Below, piece by piece: positions 1-7,109 of a stretch of 10,887 nt of DNA. The notes under the pieces were generated by a model. It was not told the DNA's origin. It was given only the letters and a program-made list of their open reading frames with translations, and searched no databases. A program made the position numbers and the translations under genes. Origin of the DNA: Myxococcales bacterium (GTDB lineage: Bacteria > Myxococcota_A > Polyangia > Polyangiales > Houyiibacteriaceae); NCBI GenBank assembly GCA_030622585.1, contig JAUXFZ010000041.1, positions 1-10,887 on the forward strand, in the 5' to 3' direction. The stretch's first letter is position 1. Every line of letters begins with the position of its first letter.

Positions 1-10
1 GCTGACTCAT
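1..10 (-). CDS. nuoN: Probable start of nuoN (first three codons only)
   Basis: The minus strand reads TGATG across the end of nuoM, so an ATG shares its A with the nuoM stop codon and opens a frame reading Met-Ser-Gln before the window ends. A GAGGAGG Shine-Dalgarno lies 7 nt upstream. In nearly all complex I operons nuoM is followed by nuoN, the third antiporter-like membrane subunit. The gene identity is therefore inferred from position; only the start signal is seen. No protein sequence is available to confirm it. Confidence 0.5.
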
Positions 11-1635
11 CACTGCGCCTCCTCGTGGGTCGGCTCGGCCATCGCAAGACCGCCCGCTGCCTCGATCCGTTGCTCGAGCTCCTCGAAGTCGACCAAGCGA
101 GGCTCACCGGTCCGGCGCCCCTCGTAGTATCGAACCGTGAAGTCCGTCACGAATGCGTCCACCGAAGGGTTCATCTTGTCGAGGAAGAACTTGGGATAGA
201 GCCCGATCCAAAACACCATCACGATGAGCGGCAGCAGCGACGCGACCTCACGCCGATTGAGATCAGTGAGTGACTCGTTCTCCGGATGGACGATTTTTCC
301 CCAGAAAATGCGAAGCACCGCGTGCAGCATATACACGGCAGCGAAGATGACTCCGGTCGTGGCGAGGAGGGTCATGATGAACCAGGACGACCCGAAGCCT
401 ATCGGTGTGCGCGAGAGGAACGACCCCGCCAAGATCATGAACTCGCCGACGAAGCCATTCGTGCCCGGAAGCCCGATCGAGCTCAGGGTAATCACGACAA
501 AGAACAGCGTGTACCAAGGCATGACCTTCGCGAGCCCACCGAAGTCGTCGAGGTCGCGTGAGTGGCGGCGGTCGTAGATGACCCCAACCAGAAGGAAGAG
601 CGCACCGGTCGAGATCCCGTGGTTGATCATCTGCAGGATGGCGCCCGAGATGCCGTTCCGGTTCATGGCGAAGAGGCCGAGCAGAATGAAGCCCATGTGG
701 CTCACCGAGCTGTACGCCACGAGTTTCTTCAAATCGCGCTGCACCCAGGCCGCGTAGGCGCCGTATATGATCCCCACGACGCCGAGGCCCGCCAGGACCG
801 GACCGATCGTCTGACTGGCCACGGGGAAGAGCGGCATCGCGAAGCGGATGAAGCCATAGATGCCAAGTTTTAGAAGAACCGCCGCCAAGATGACGGACCC
901 GCCCGTTGGAGCCTGGACGTGTGCGTCGGGCAACCAGGTATGGAACGGGAACATCGGCACCTTGATCGCGAACGCCAACGCAAACGCACCGAACAACAAG
1001 TATTGCTGCGAGGCTGGAAGCACCAGGCTCGAGAGCGCCTGCAAGTCGAAGGTGTAGTGCCCGGCAAGCTGTTCGTAGCTGGCGACCACATAGAGGATGG
1101 CGACCAGCATCAACAAGCTGCCGACCATCGTGTACAGGAAGAACTTCACCGCGGCGTAGACGCGGTCCTTGCCACCCCAAATGCCGATGATCAGGTACAT
1201 CGGCACGAGCATCAGCTCCCAGAACACGTAGAACAGGAAGAGATCGAGCGCGACGAATGCGCCGAGCATACCGAGCTCGAGGAGCAAGAACGACAGGGCG
1301 TACCCTTTGATGCCCGTCTTGATGCTCCCCCACGATGCATAGAGCGCAATCGGGGAAAGCAAGGTGGTCAGAACCACGAGCCAGAGCGAGATCCCGTCGA
1401 TGCCGACTTTGTAGGAAATCCCGAAGGACTCGACCCAGGCCACGTGCTCGACGAAGTGATAGCCAGCATCGGAGTAGTCGGCGAGGACCAAACGAAGGCT
1501 GACGATGAGCTCGACCAGCATCGCCCCGATCGAGAAACGCTTGATCGCGGTGTCCCAGCTCCGAGGCACCAGAAGGATGACTAGGGCGCTGGCGGCCGGA
1601 ATCGCGAGGAGCCACGTGAGGTAGTGGGTCGTCAT
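10..1635 (-). CDS. nuoM: NADH-quinone oxidoreductase subunit M (complex I antiporter-like)
   Basis: This is the middle antiporter-like subunit of the complex I membrane arm, which helps pump protons across the inner membrane. The 541-residue protein is hydrophobic through about residue 480, consistent with the family's 14 helices. Family key residues are present: Glu140 in the FWELMLVPMYL segment, Lys225 in AIKVPMFPFHTWLPDAH, Lys256 in VLLKLGIYG, and Glu398 in GFVGEF (matching E. coli E144, K234, K265 and E407). It is about 30 residues longer than E. coli NuoM because of a charged tail (about 500-541, rich in Glu and Arg). By family topology this tail should lie on the periplasmic side. The ATG overlaps the nuoL stop as ATGA with a good Shine-Dalgarno upstream, so translation is probably coupled. 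Confidence 0.97.
   Translation of the reverse strand: MTTHYLTWLLAIPAASALVILLVPRSWDTAIKRFSIGAMLVELIVSLRLVLADYSDAGYHFVEHVAWVESFGISYKVGIDGISLWLVVLTTLLSPIALYASWGSIKTGIKGYALSFLLLELGMLGAFVALDLFLFYVFWELMLVPMYLIIGIWGGKDRVYAAVKFFLYTMVGSLLMLVAILYVVASYEQLAGHYTFDLQALSSLVLPASQQYLLFGAFALAFAIKVPMFPFHTWLPDAHVQAPTGGSVILAAVLLKLGIYGFIRFAMPLFPVASQTIGPVLAGLGVVGIIYGAYAAWVQRDLKKLVAYSSVSHMGFILLGLFAMNRNGISGAILQMINHGISTGALFLLVGVIYDRRHSRDLDDFGGLAKVMPWYTLFFVVITLSSIGLPGTNGFVGEFMILAGSFLSRTPIGFGSSWFIMTLLATTGVIFAAVYMLHAVLRIFWGKIVHPENESLTDLNRREVASLLPLIVMVFWIGLYPKFFLDKMNPSVDAFVTDFTVRYYEGRRTGEPRLVDFEELEQRIEAAGGLAMAEPTHEEAQ
18..24 (-). promoter_or_regulatory. Shine-Dalgarno for the gene after nuoM (probable nuoN)
   Basis: The minus strand reads GAGGAGG inside the last codons of nuoM, 7 nt before the ATG at position 10. 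The strength and spacing of this site are the main reason to accept the TGATG overlap as a true translation start. Confidence 0.55.
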
Positions 1636-4241
1636 CGGACCACCTCATGAGCCGGCCGCGTCAACGAGGCGTGCGTAGGAGCCTCGAACCCGAACGGCAA
1701 CGCGATTTCCTTGGTGGCACTGTGCGTGTTCCCGAACGCGTTGCGGACCTCGAGGGTTGCTTCGACGAGCGGGCGGGAGGACACGCGGGCGGGGCCGAGA
1801 CGGCCAGATTTGCCCATCGGCAAACGGATCTCCTTCATGCCAGAGAGCTTGGTCTTGGCGTGCGCCTTTCGGAACAGCAGGGACTCGCCATCGATGCGGA
1901 CTTCGAAGCCCGTGTCGCGCGGCGACAGGAACTCGGCAGGAACCACCGACTCGATCGGAAGCGGCATCCACTCCTCGGTGACGTCGATCCGATGCTCGAT
2001 ACCGGTGTGGACATTCTTGAGGAACACGGCGATGCCGCGCATGTCGTCGTGGCCGTACTGAAACGTCGTACCCGGAGCGCGTTTCCACTGCGTCTCGAAC
2101 TCGCCGTCGGAGTTCGCATCCCAACGGTACTCGTACCCGAGGCCTTGCGGCGTCGTGAGCTCGACCTGGGTACCCTCGAACGCCGCTTCGATGCGTGAAT
2201 GCGGGGTCCAGAACCAGGCCAACACCGCGACGACACCGACGACCATCACGGCGCCGTACACGTGCACGACTCCGTTCTGAAGGCGGGCCAAAATACGTCC
2301 AGCCTCGCGGACATTGAAGCTCGGCAACTTCGTCATGATCGCGTCGACGAATGTCATGTCCGCGCGACCCGCAACCGTGGCGACGTTCTTGATCGGGTTG
2401 ACGATGGTGGCTGCGTAGAGCTCGTCCACGCGCCACTTGTCGAACGCGATCTGGTACAAGCGTGCCGGCATCTTCTCGGCCAGCGCATCGGTGCCCTTGT
2501 TTCGGTAGAGCACCCAGGCCGCGCTGATGCCGATCGCCATCGCCCCGAACGCGAGCCCCGAAGCAAGATTGACGATGTACATCTCCTCGGGAACCGGCTG
2601 GCCCGCTACCGACCCCGCCATCCAGTGGCCCCACCAGCTGTAATCCGAGAGGTGAGTCCCGATGATCGGCACTACGTGCGGAAGCCCCAAGAAGCCCACA
2701 GTGAGCGCTCCAACGCCGAGCACCACCAACGGAATCGTCATGGCCGGCGGGGACTCGTGCGGATGCGCATCGTACGGGTGGTCGCCTGACTGGTCGGCGC
2801 TTCGGTACTCGCCCGTGAACGTCAGAAAGTAGAGCCGGAACATGTAGAAGGCGGTCATCACCGCCGCAAGCGTCAACCCAATCAGAGTGAACCAGCCGAC
2901 CGATGTCATGAGCATGTCGTCGGGACGGAAGATCTGGGCCGCCGCGCCAAGGAGAATCTCGTCCTTGGAAAAGAACCCGCTGGTGAGGGGGAAGCCCGCA
3001 ATCGCCAGGCAACTCGCCAAGAAGGTCAAGCGGGTGATGGGTAACGCCTTCTTGAGACCACCGAGCTTGAAGATGTCAGCATCCCCGTGGGCATGAACGG
3101 CGTGCATCACCGAGCCGGCGCCCAGGAACAAGCAGGCCTTGAAGAAGGCGTGTGTGAACACGTGGAAGAAGCCGGCCGCGAAAGCGCCGACGCCTACCGC
3201 CGCAAACATGAAGCCCAGCTGACTCACGGTGGAGTATGCGAGGATCTTCTTCATGTCGCGTTGGACGACCGCGATCGACGCCGCAAGGAGAGCCGTGAGC
3301 GTCCCGGTGACGGCGATGATCGACATCGCCACATCGGATGTGATGAAAAGCGGGGAGAGACGGCAACACAGATACACGCCGGCGGTGACCATGGTGGCGG
3401 CGTGAATGAGCGCGGAAACCGGTGTGGGGCCCGCCATCGCGTCGGGAAGCCAAATATAGAGCGGGATTTGCGCGCTCTTGCCAGTGCACCCGAGGAAGAG
3501 AAAGACGCAGGCGACGGTGGCGAGGCTCGGCGCGACCCCCAGCAGCCAGACGGGGAAATCGGGGCGGAACTCACCGGCCATCGCGGCACTGTTGATATCG
3601 GCGAACTCGAAGGACCCGGCAACGGCCACCAAGATGAACATCCCTATCAGAACGCCAAAGTCGCCGATACGATTGACGACGAACGCCTTGCGGCCGGCCG
3701 CAGCATAGTCGCGGTTCTCGAACCAGAAGCCGATCAGCAGATACGAACAGAGGCCGACGCCCTCCCAACCGACGAACATGACCGGCATGCTGCTTCCGAG
3801 CACGAGGATCAACATCGACGCCATGAACAGGTTCAGGAAGCTCATGAACCTCGGGTAGCCCTCGTCATCACCCATGTAGCCGATGCTGTAGAGGTGAATG
3901 AGGCCACCAACGCCCGTCACGACGAGAGTCATCACGCCGCTCAGCGAATCCATCACGAAACGGACGTTGACCGCGACGACGTGGCCGGAGGGCAACTTCA
4001 GAGAGAACCACTCGTAGAAGTGATAGACGAGGGTCGCCGTCTCGGACTCGTGGCGAAGACCGTACAACTCGACGAACGAAACGACGGCGAGGGCGAACGA
4101 CACCGCCACGGACCCAACGCCCACCAAGGTGACCAAGCCCTTGGCCATGTAGCGCCCGAGTAGACCGTTGATGATCGCACCTCCCAGAGGGAAGAGGATG
4201 ATCAAGAGGAGCAAAATCTGCTGGGGGGCTTCTACGTGCAT
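1632..4241 (-). CDS. nuoL: NADH-quinone oxidoreductase subunit L with a long C-terminal extension
   Basis: This is the most distal antiporter-like subunit of complex I, carrying the lateral helix that braces the membrane arm. Family landmarks are clear: Glu160 in GWEGVGLCSYLLIGFW, Lys255 and His280 in the GKSAQIPLYIWLPDAMAGPT to ALIHAATMVTAGVYL block, His360/His364 and Lys368 in FFHVFTHAFFKACLFLGAG, and Lys426-Asp427 in GFFSKDEIL. Residues about 580-655 fit the amphipathic lateral helix and about 657-678 the last membrane helix, where NuoL normally ends (613 residues in E. coli). This protein has 869 residues: a soluble tail of about 191 residues follows, described separately. The ATG lies 4 nt after the nuoK stop, and MHVEAPQQILLLL fits a normal NuoL N-terminus. 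The frame is open with no sign of frameshift. The preceding Shine-Dalgarno is weak, so coupling to nuoK is likely. Confidence 0.97.
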   Translation of the reverse strand: MHVEAPQQILLLLIILFPLGGAIINGLLGRYMAKGLVTLVGVGSVAVSFALAVVSFVELYGLRHESETATLVYHFYEWFSLKLPSGHVVAVNVRFVMDSLSGVMTLVVTGVGGLIHLYSIGYMGDDEGYPRFMSFLNLFMASMLILVLGSSMPVMFVGWEGVGLCSYLLIGFWFENRDYAAAGRKAFVVNRIGDFGVLIGMFILVAVAGSFEFADINSAAMAGEFRPDFPVWLLGVAPSLATVACVFLFLGCTGKSAQIPLYIWLPDAMAGPTPVSALIHAATMVTAGVYLCCRLSPLFITSDVAMSIIAVTGTLTALLAASIAVVQRDMKKILAYSTVSQLGFMFAAVGVGAFAAGFFHVFTHAFFKACLFLGAGSVMHAVHAHGDADIFKLGGLKKALPITRLTFLASCLAIAGFPLTSGFFSKDEILLGAAAQIFRPDDMLMTSVGWFTLIGLTLAAVMTAFYMFRLYFLTFTGEYRSADQSGDHPYDAHPHESPPAMTIPLVVLGVGALTVGFLGLPHVVPIIGTHLSDYSWWGHWMAGSVAGQPVPEEMYIVNLASGLAFGAMAIGISAAWVLYRNKGTDALAEKMPARLYQIAFDKWRVDELYAATIVNPIKNVATVAGRADMTFVDAIMTKLPSFNVREAGRILARLQNGVVHVYGAVMVVGVVAVLAWFWTPHSRIEAAFEGTQVELTTPQGLGYEYRWDANSDGEFETQWKRAPGTTFQYGHDDMRGIAVFLKNVHTGIEHRIDVTEEWMPLPIESVVPAEFLSPRDTGFEVRIDGESLLFRKAHAKTKLSGMKEIRLPMGKSGRLGPARVSSRPLVEATLEVRNAFGNTHSATKEIALPFGFEAPTHASLTRPAHEVVR
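1635..2207 (-). other. NuoL C-terminal soluble extension, PKD-like (residues 679-869)
   Basis: The region after the final NuoL helix (WFW, residues 676-678) is polar and beta-rich. Residues about 703-755 run YEYRWDANSDGEFETQW, then FQYGHDDMRGIAVFLKN, then a return strand. This resembles PKD-type beta-sandwich domains, where an F/Y-x-W-D followed by a DG-rich turn leads to a Tyr-containing strand and a V-x-L-x-V-x-N strand. A second part (about 765-850) ends in a strand, VEATLEVRNAFGNTHSATK, that also looks like the close of such a fold. No cysteines or membrane segments are visible. By complex I topology the tail should face the periplasm. The fold call is by eye; the function is unknown. Confidence 0.5.
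1640..1646 (-). promoter_or_regulatory. Shine-Dalgarno of nuoM
   Basis: The minus strand reads GAGGTGG within the last codons of nuoL. The GAGG core ends 7 nt before the nuoM ATG, supporting the ATGA-overlap start. Confidence 0.6.
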
Positions 4242-4245
4242 GGGT

Positions 4246-4548
4246 TCAATACTTCAGCAGCGTCGCGTCGTCGGTATCGAGCGTCTTCTTGATACGGTAG
4301 TACGCGATTAGGATCGCGAGGCCGAGCGCCGCCTCCGCAGCCGCAACCGCGATGACGAAAAAAGCAAACACCTGCCCGTCGTGGTTGCTCGGGTTCACGC
4401 GATTGAAAGCAAGCAAGAGCACATTGACCGAGTTGAGCATCAGCTCGATCGACATCAGCTGGATCAACATGTTGCGGCGAGCAAGAAACCCCGCGGCGCC
4501 GAAGCCAAACAGGACCGAGGCGAGTACCAAGTATGTGCCGATACCCAT
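4246..4548 (-). CDS. nuoK: NADH-quinone oxidoreductase subunit K
   Basis: This small three-helix membrane subunit of complex I (100 residues, the usual family length) links the quinone-site region to the antiporter-like subunits. The two conserved membrane glutamates are present: Glu35 in SIELMLNSVN and Glu72 in AAAEAALGLAI, matching E. coli E36 and E72. The ATG follows the nuoJ TAG by 6 nt, and an AGGA that overlaps the nuoJ stop region serves as a likely ribosome site. The gene ends 4 nt before nuoL. Nothing is unusual in it. Confidence 0.96.
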   Translation of the reverse strand: MGIGTYLVLASVLFGFGAAGFLARRNMLIQLMSIELMLNSVNVLLLAFNRVNPSNHDGQVFAFFVIAVAAAEAALGLAILIAYYRIKKTLDTDDATLLKY

Positions 4549-4554
4549 CTGGTC

Positions 4555-5058
4555 CTACTCCGTACGGCTCCGGGCGACGGCAATCGCACCGATGATGGCG
4601 ATTAGGAGCGTGATCGAAATCACTTCAAACGGCACCAGCGCTTGCCTGTAGATGGCCATTCCAAGGCCCTCGACCGTCCCGAATCCGTCCGGTACCGCTT
4701 CCCAGGGGGGGTTGAAATAAGCCACTGAGCTCGAGACCGCGAGAACGACGATGATCGTCGACGCGATGCTGAGCGTCCGCGAGGCGAGGCGGCCTTCGGC
4801 CGGCGCAACCTCCGCAGACGGGCCGAGCAACATGATGACGAACACGAACAGGACCACGATCGCGCCCGCATAGACCAGGATCTGCAGCGCCGCCAACAGG
4901 TGCGCGTTGAGCGTCAGGAACATGCCGGCGAGCGAAACGATATTGACGAGCAAGCCCATCGCCGCGCGAAGCGGGCGCCTCGCCGAAATCGTGATGAGAG
5001 CGCCGATGATCGCGAAGGTCGCCGTCACCACGAAAAGAGTTATGCCGGGACCGGTCAC
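4555..5058 (-). CDS. nuoJ: NADH-quinone oxidoreductase subunit J (GTG start)
   Basis: This five-helix complex I membrane subunit is involved in coupling quinone reduction to proton movement. From the GTG it has 167 residues (E. coli 184). The conserved third helix, QILVYAGAIVVLFVFVIML (about 59-77, with Tyr63), is diagnostic and is the helix that carries the pi-bulge in known structures. The frame stays open upstream to an ATG at 5202, but that extra 48-residue stretch is Arg/Gly-rich, unlike NuoJ, and would overlap nuoF by about 148 bp. The GTG at 5058 overlaps the nuoF TGA as GTGA and has a strong Shine-Dalgarno, so it is preferred. In most operons nuoG, H and I stand between F and J; here nuoJ follows nuoF directly. 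Confidence 0.94.
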   Translation of the reverse strand: MTGPGITLFVVTATFAIIGALITISARRPLRAAMGLLVNIVSLAGMFLTLNAHLLAALQILVYAGAIVVLFVFVIMLLGPSAEVAPAEGRLASRTLSIASTIIVVLAVSSSVAYFNPPWEAVPDGFGTVEGLGMAIYRQALVPFEVISITLLIAIIGAIAVARSRTE

Positions 5059-6422
5059 GCGACCCCCTCCACCGAGCTGCGAACACTGGCGTCGTGCCGG
5101 ACGTCGTCGGGCAGCCCGTGGACCGCGGCGTCCATGAACTCCTGACGGAACTTCTGCACCATCCCGAGCATTGGCATCGCCGTGCCATCCGCGAAGGCGC
5201 AAATGGTGTTCCCCATCATGTTGTTCGAGATATCGACCAACAGGTCGACGTCCTCAGGCTTGCCCCGCCCGTTGCACAGGCCGTCGAGCACATCGACCAA
5301 CCAGCCCGTGCCTTCACGGCAAGGCGTGCACTGGCCGCACGACTCGTGCTTGTAGAAGCGCATCAGATTGCGGCACGCCTCCACCATGTTGACGGTGTCA
5401 TCCATGACGATGGCGCAGCACGTCCCGAGCATGGTGCCGAGGGCGCGATAGGTGTCGACCCCCATCGGCACGTCGATTTCGCTTTGGCCATGCCACTTGT
5501 GCAGCGGGTGATCTTCGTTTGGCGCGTCTACTTTGCGCTGCGGATCGAGCACGGGCGTCGACGATCCACCTGGGATCACCGCCTTGAGGGGGCGGCCGTC
5601 AAGCACACCTCCCGCGTAGTCGTCGATGAGCTCACGCATGGTGATCCCGACGGGGGCTTCGAAAAGACCCGGGTTGTTCACGTGACCGCTGACCCCGTAA
5701 ATGCGTACGCCACCATCCCCTGGAAGCCGGCCGAGCGCGGACCAGGCATCGCCACCCATCTCGATGATGTCCGGCACCGAGGCGATCGTCTCGACGTTGT
5801 TGACGATGGTCGGCATGCCGAACGCGCCTTTGACCGCGGGAAACGGCGGCTTGAGCCGGGGCTCGCCGCGCCGTCCTTCGAGCGAGTTGAGCAGGGCGGT
5901 CTCCTCGCCACAGATGTACGCGCCTGCGCCGGCGTGAACGTGAACGTCGATGGGATGGTCGATACCGAACGGCCGCTCGCCCAGATAGCCCGCCTGCCGC
6001 GCTTCGGCGATCGCCTCCTCGAGCCGGTTCACCGAAAACGCCAGCTCACCCCGCACGTAGATGTAAGCCACATGCGCGTCGATCGCGAAACACGAGATGA
6101 TGGCCCCCTCGACTAGCCTGTGAGGGTCCAGATCCATGATACTGCGGTCTTTGAAGGTCCCTGGCTCGCTCTCGTCGGCGTTGATGACGAGGTAGATCCG
6201 CTCACCTTCCTCCGGATTGAGGAAACCCCACTTCACGCCAGCGGGAAAACCTGCACCGCCTCGACCGCGAAGGTTGGCCTTCTTGACCTCTTCCCGGAGC
6301 TCGGCGGGCTTTCGAGCCGTCAGTGCTTGTCTGGCTACCTCGTATGCGCCAGCACGCTCCGCGTTGGCGAGCTTCCAGCTCTCTTCGACGCCGTAGCGGG
6401 AGGTTAGCAACGGCTTACTCAT
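5055..6422 (-). CDS. nuoF: NADH-quinone oxidoreductase subunit F (NADH/FMN-binding)
   Basis: This is the catalytic NADH dehydrogenase subunit at the tip of the complex I peripheral arm. It passes hydride from NADH to FMN and then to the N3 iron-sulfur cluster. The 455 residues match the family. In order are the glycine-rich NADH/FMN loop LRGRGGAGFPAGVKW (51-65), the FMN segment NADESEPGTFKDR (81-93), GAYICGEETALLNSLEG (167-183), and the N3 [4Fe-4S] ligands Cys362, Cys365 and Cys368 in SCGQCTPCREG plus Cys408 in NTICAF. The ATG overlaps the nuoE stop as ATGA; the preceding ribosome site is weak, suggesting translational coupling. It is followed directly by nuoJ rather than nuoG, so the N-module partner NuoG must be encoded elsewhere. 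Confidence 0.98.
   Translation of the reverse strand: MSKPLLTSRYGVEESWKLANAERAGAYEVARQALTARKPAELREEVKKANLRGRGGAGFPAGVKWGFLNPEEGERIYLVINADESEPGTFKDRSIMDLDPHRLVEGAIISCFAIDAHVAYIYVRGELAFSVNRLEEAIAEARQAGYLGERPFGIDHPIDVHVHAGAGAYICGEETALLNSLEGRRGEPRLKPPFPAVKGAFGMPTIVNNVETIASVPDIIEMGGDAWSALGRLPGDGGVRIYGVSGHVNNPGLFEAPVGITMRELIDDYAGGVLDGRPLKAVIPGGSSTPVLDPQRKVDAPNEDHPLHKWHGQSEIDVPMGVDTYRALGTMLGTCCAIVMDDTVNMVEACRNLMRFYKHESCGQCTPCREGTGWLVDVLDGLCNGRGKPEDVDLLVDISNNMMGNTICAFADGTAMPMLGMVQKFRQEFMDAAVHGLPDDVRHDASVRSSVEGVA
5066..5070 (-). promoter_or_regulatory. Shine-Dalgarno deciding the nuoJ GTG start
   Basis: The minus strand reads GGAGG (within GGAGGGGG) 7 nt before the GTG at 5058, inside the last codons of nuoF. 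It supports the GTGA-overlap start over the upstream ATG. Confidence 0.7.
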
Positions 6423-7057
6423 GACTCGTCGCCCGTCGAGTCCGGTGGTGGCCTCGAAGCGACCCGCACCGCCTCCTTAGTAGGCGGAGGCGGTGCGGAG
6501 GTCACGGCGCCACCATTGCTGCCACGCGGGGCGCCGAAACTGGCGCAGCTGGAAAACTCTGCAGCAGCGGCCTCTCCACCCTTCGCGGCATGGGCGTCGA
6601 GGATGCGATCCAACTGCTGCACGTTGAGATTCTCGTAATAGTAATCGTTGATTTGGACCATGGGCGCCTGCCCACAGGCAGCCAGGCACTCAGCCTTGAG
6701 CAAGGTGAATTTGCCATCCGCGCTGGTGTGGCCGGCCGCACAGCCAAGCTTCTTCTCGAGATGATCCTGGATCGCCTTACCTCCGCGAAGGTCGCAGGAG
6801 AGGGTCCGGCAGACCCAAACGACATTCTCGCCGACAGGTTCGTCGAAAAACATCGTGTAGAACGTCACGACGCCTTTGATGACCGCAGTCGAGAGCTCGA
6901 GACGCTTCGAGACGTATTCGGCGACTTCGGGGCTAATCCATCCGTTCTGTCGCTGACAAAGCCACAGAACCGGCAAGAGCGCTGCTCGACGCTCGGGATA
7001 GCGGGTCAAAATCTCGTCGACCTGTTGTTCGCGTTCCGGCGTAAGGGCAAAAGCCAT
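6419..7057 (-). CDS. nuoE: NADH-quinone oxidoreductase subunit E, with a low-complexity C-terminal tail
   Basis: This is the 24-kDa-type subunit of the complex I NADH module, partner of NuoF and carrier of the N1a [2Fe-2S] cluster. The thioredoxin-like family signature is present, with cluster ligands Cys83 and Cys88 (VCRTLSCDLRGG) and Cys124 and Cys128 (AECLAACGQAPM). The N-terminal helical part (1-60) includes ALLPVLWLCQRQNGWIS, typical of the family. The 212 residues exceed the E. coli 166 because of a tail from about residue 160, rich in Ala, Gly, Ser and Pro (including four prolines in a row) and likely disordered. The gene encoding this tail holds the hairpin described above. It is the first gene of this nuo operon. 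No clear Shine-Dalgarno precedes the ATG, in line with the short leader predicted from its promoter. Confidence 0.96.
   Translation of the reverse strand: MAFALTPEREQQVDEILTRYPERRAALLPVLWLCQRQNGWISPEVAEYVSKRLELSTAVIKGVVTFYTMFFDEPVGENVVWVCRTLSCDLRGGKAIQDHLEKKLGCAAGHTSADGKFTLLKAECLAACGQAPMVQINDYYYENLNVQQLDRILDAHAAKGGEAAAAEFSSCASFGAPRGSNGGAVTSAPPPPTKEAVRVASRPPPDSTGDES
6446..6515 (-). repeat. Nested inverted repeat (RNA hairpin) near the 3' end of nuoE
   Basis: A perfect 13-bp inverted repeat (6464-6476 with 6486-6498; loop 6477-6485, 9 nt) lies inside the coding sequence for the proline-rich NuoE tail. It is flanked by a 3-bp helix (6461-6463 with 6501-6503) and an outer 7-bp stem (6446-6452 with 6509-6515). 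In the nuo mRNA it would form a long GC-rich hairpin ending about 24 nt before the nuoF start. No U-run follows, so it does not look like an intrinsic terminator. An AAGGAGG on the mRNA strand is buried in the inner stem. Role unknown; it could affect RNA processing or nuoE/nuoF translation. Confidence 0.55.
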
Positions 7058-7071
7058 GGCAGAGCGAGCGG

Positions 7072-7100
7072 ACGCTAGGCCCGTGGGGCTCCCCTGTCAA
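7072..7100 (-). promoter_or_regulatory. Sigma-70-type promoter for the nuoE-F-J-K-L-M operon
   Basis: On the minus strand a consensus TTGACA (7095-7100) is followed, after exactly 17 nt, by TAGCGT (7072-7077; three of six consensus bases). It lies in the 75-bp divergent gap and points at nuoE. The expected start site near 7065 would leave a leader of only about 8 nt, so the mRNA would be nearly leaderless; this fits the lack of a Shine-Dalgarno before nuoE. The -35 is strong, the -10 moderate. Confidence 0.5.
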
Positions 7101-7109
7101 GGACGACAG
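7094..7109. repeat. Short inverted repeat over the nuoE -35 element
   Basis: CTGTC (7094-7098) and GACAG (7105-7109) form a 5-bp inverted repeat with a 6-nt spacer. It overlaps the proposed TTGACA box between the divergent nuoE and the 7133 gene, and could be an operator half-site pair. A repeat this short is common by chance, so this is only a candidate. Confidence 0.2.

Noticed and set aside
263..1648. 461-codon alternative frame on the minus strand over nuoM
   Set aside because: It is an Arg/His/Pro-rich frame-shifted reading of the nuoM gene; the nuoM frame has all family residues. The same applies to the 455-codon frame at 1645-3012 over nuoL.
1632..2236. NuoL tail as a separate gene or result of a frameshift fusion
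   Set aside because: The reading frame is continuous from the last helix, and no internal start with a ribosome site stands out near the tail's beginning, so one protein is the simplest reading.
3087..4163. 358-codon open frame on the plus strand opposite nuoL
   Set aside because: Its product is rich in His, Arg, Glu and Asp with no hydrophobic core, typical of the antisense of a GC-rich membrane-protein gene. nuoL on the other strand is certain.
4555..5202. nuoJ starting at the ATG at 5202
   Set aside because: This would add 48 Arg/Gly-rich residues unlike NuoJ and overlap nuoF by about 148 bp. The GTG at 5058 has a strong Shine-Dalgarno and a stop-start overlap.
5094..6116. 340-codon open frame on the plus strand opposite nuoF
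   Set aside because: It lies wholly antisense to nuoF, has no recognisable motifs, and its composition matches a reverse-frame shadow.
6464..6498. nuoE hairpin as an intrinsic terminator
   Set aside because: No U-tract follows on the mRNA strand, and downstream nuo genes are tightly coupled and clearly need to be transcribed.
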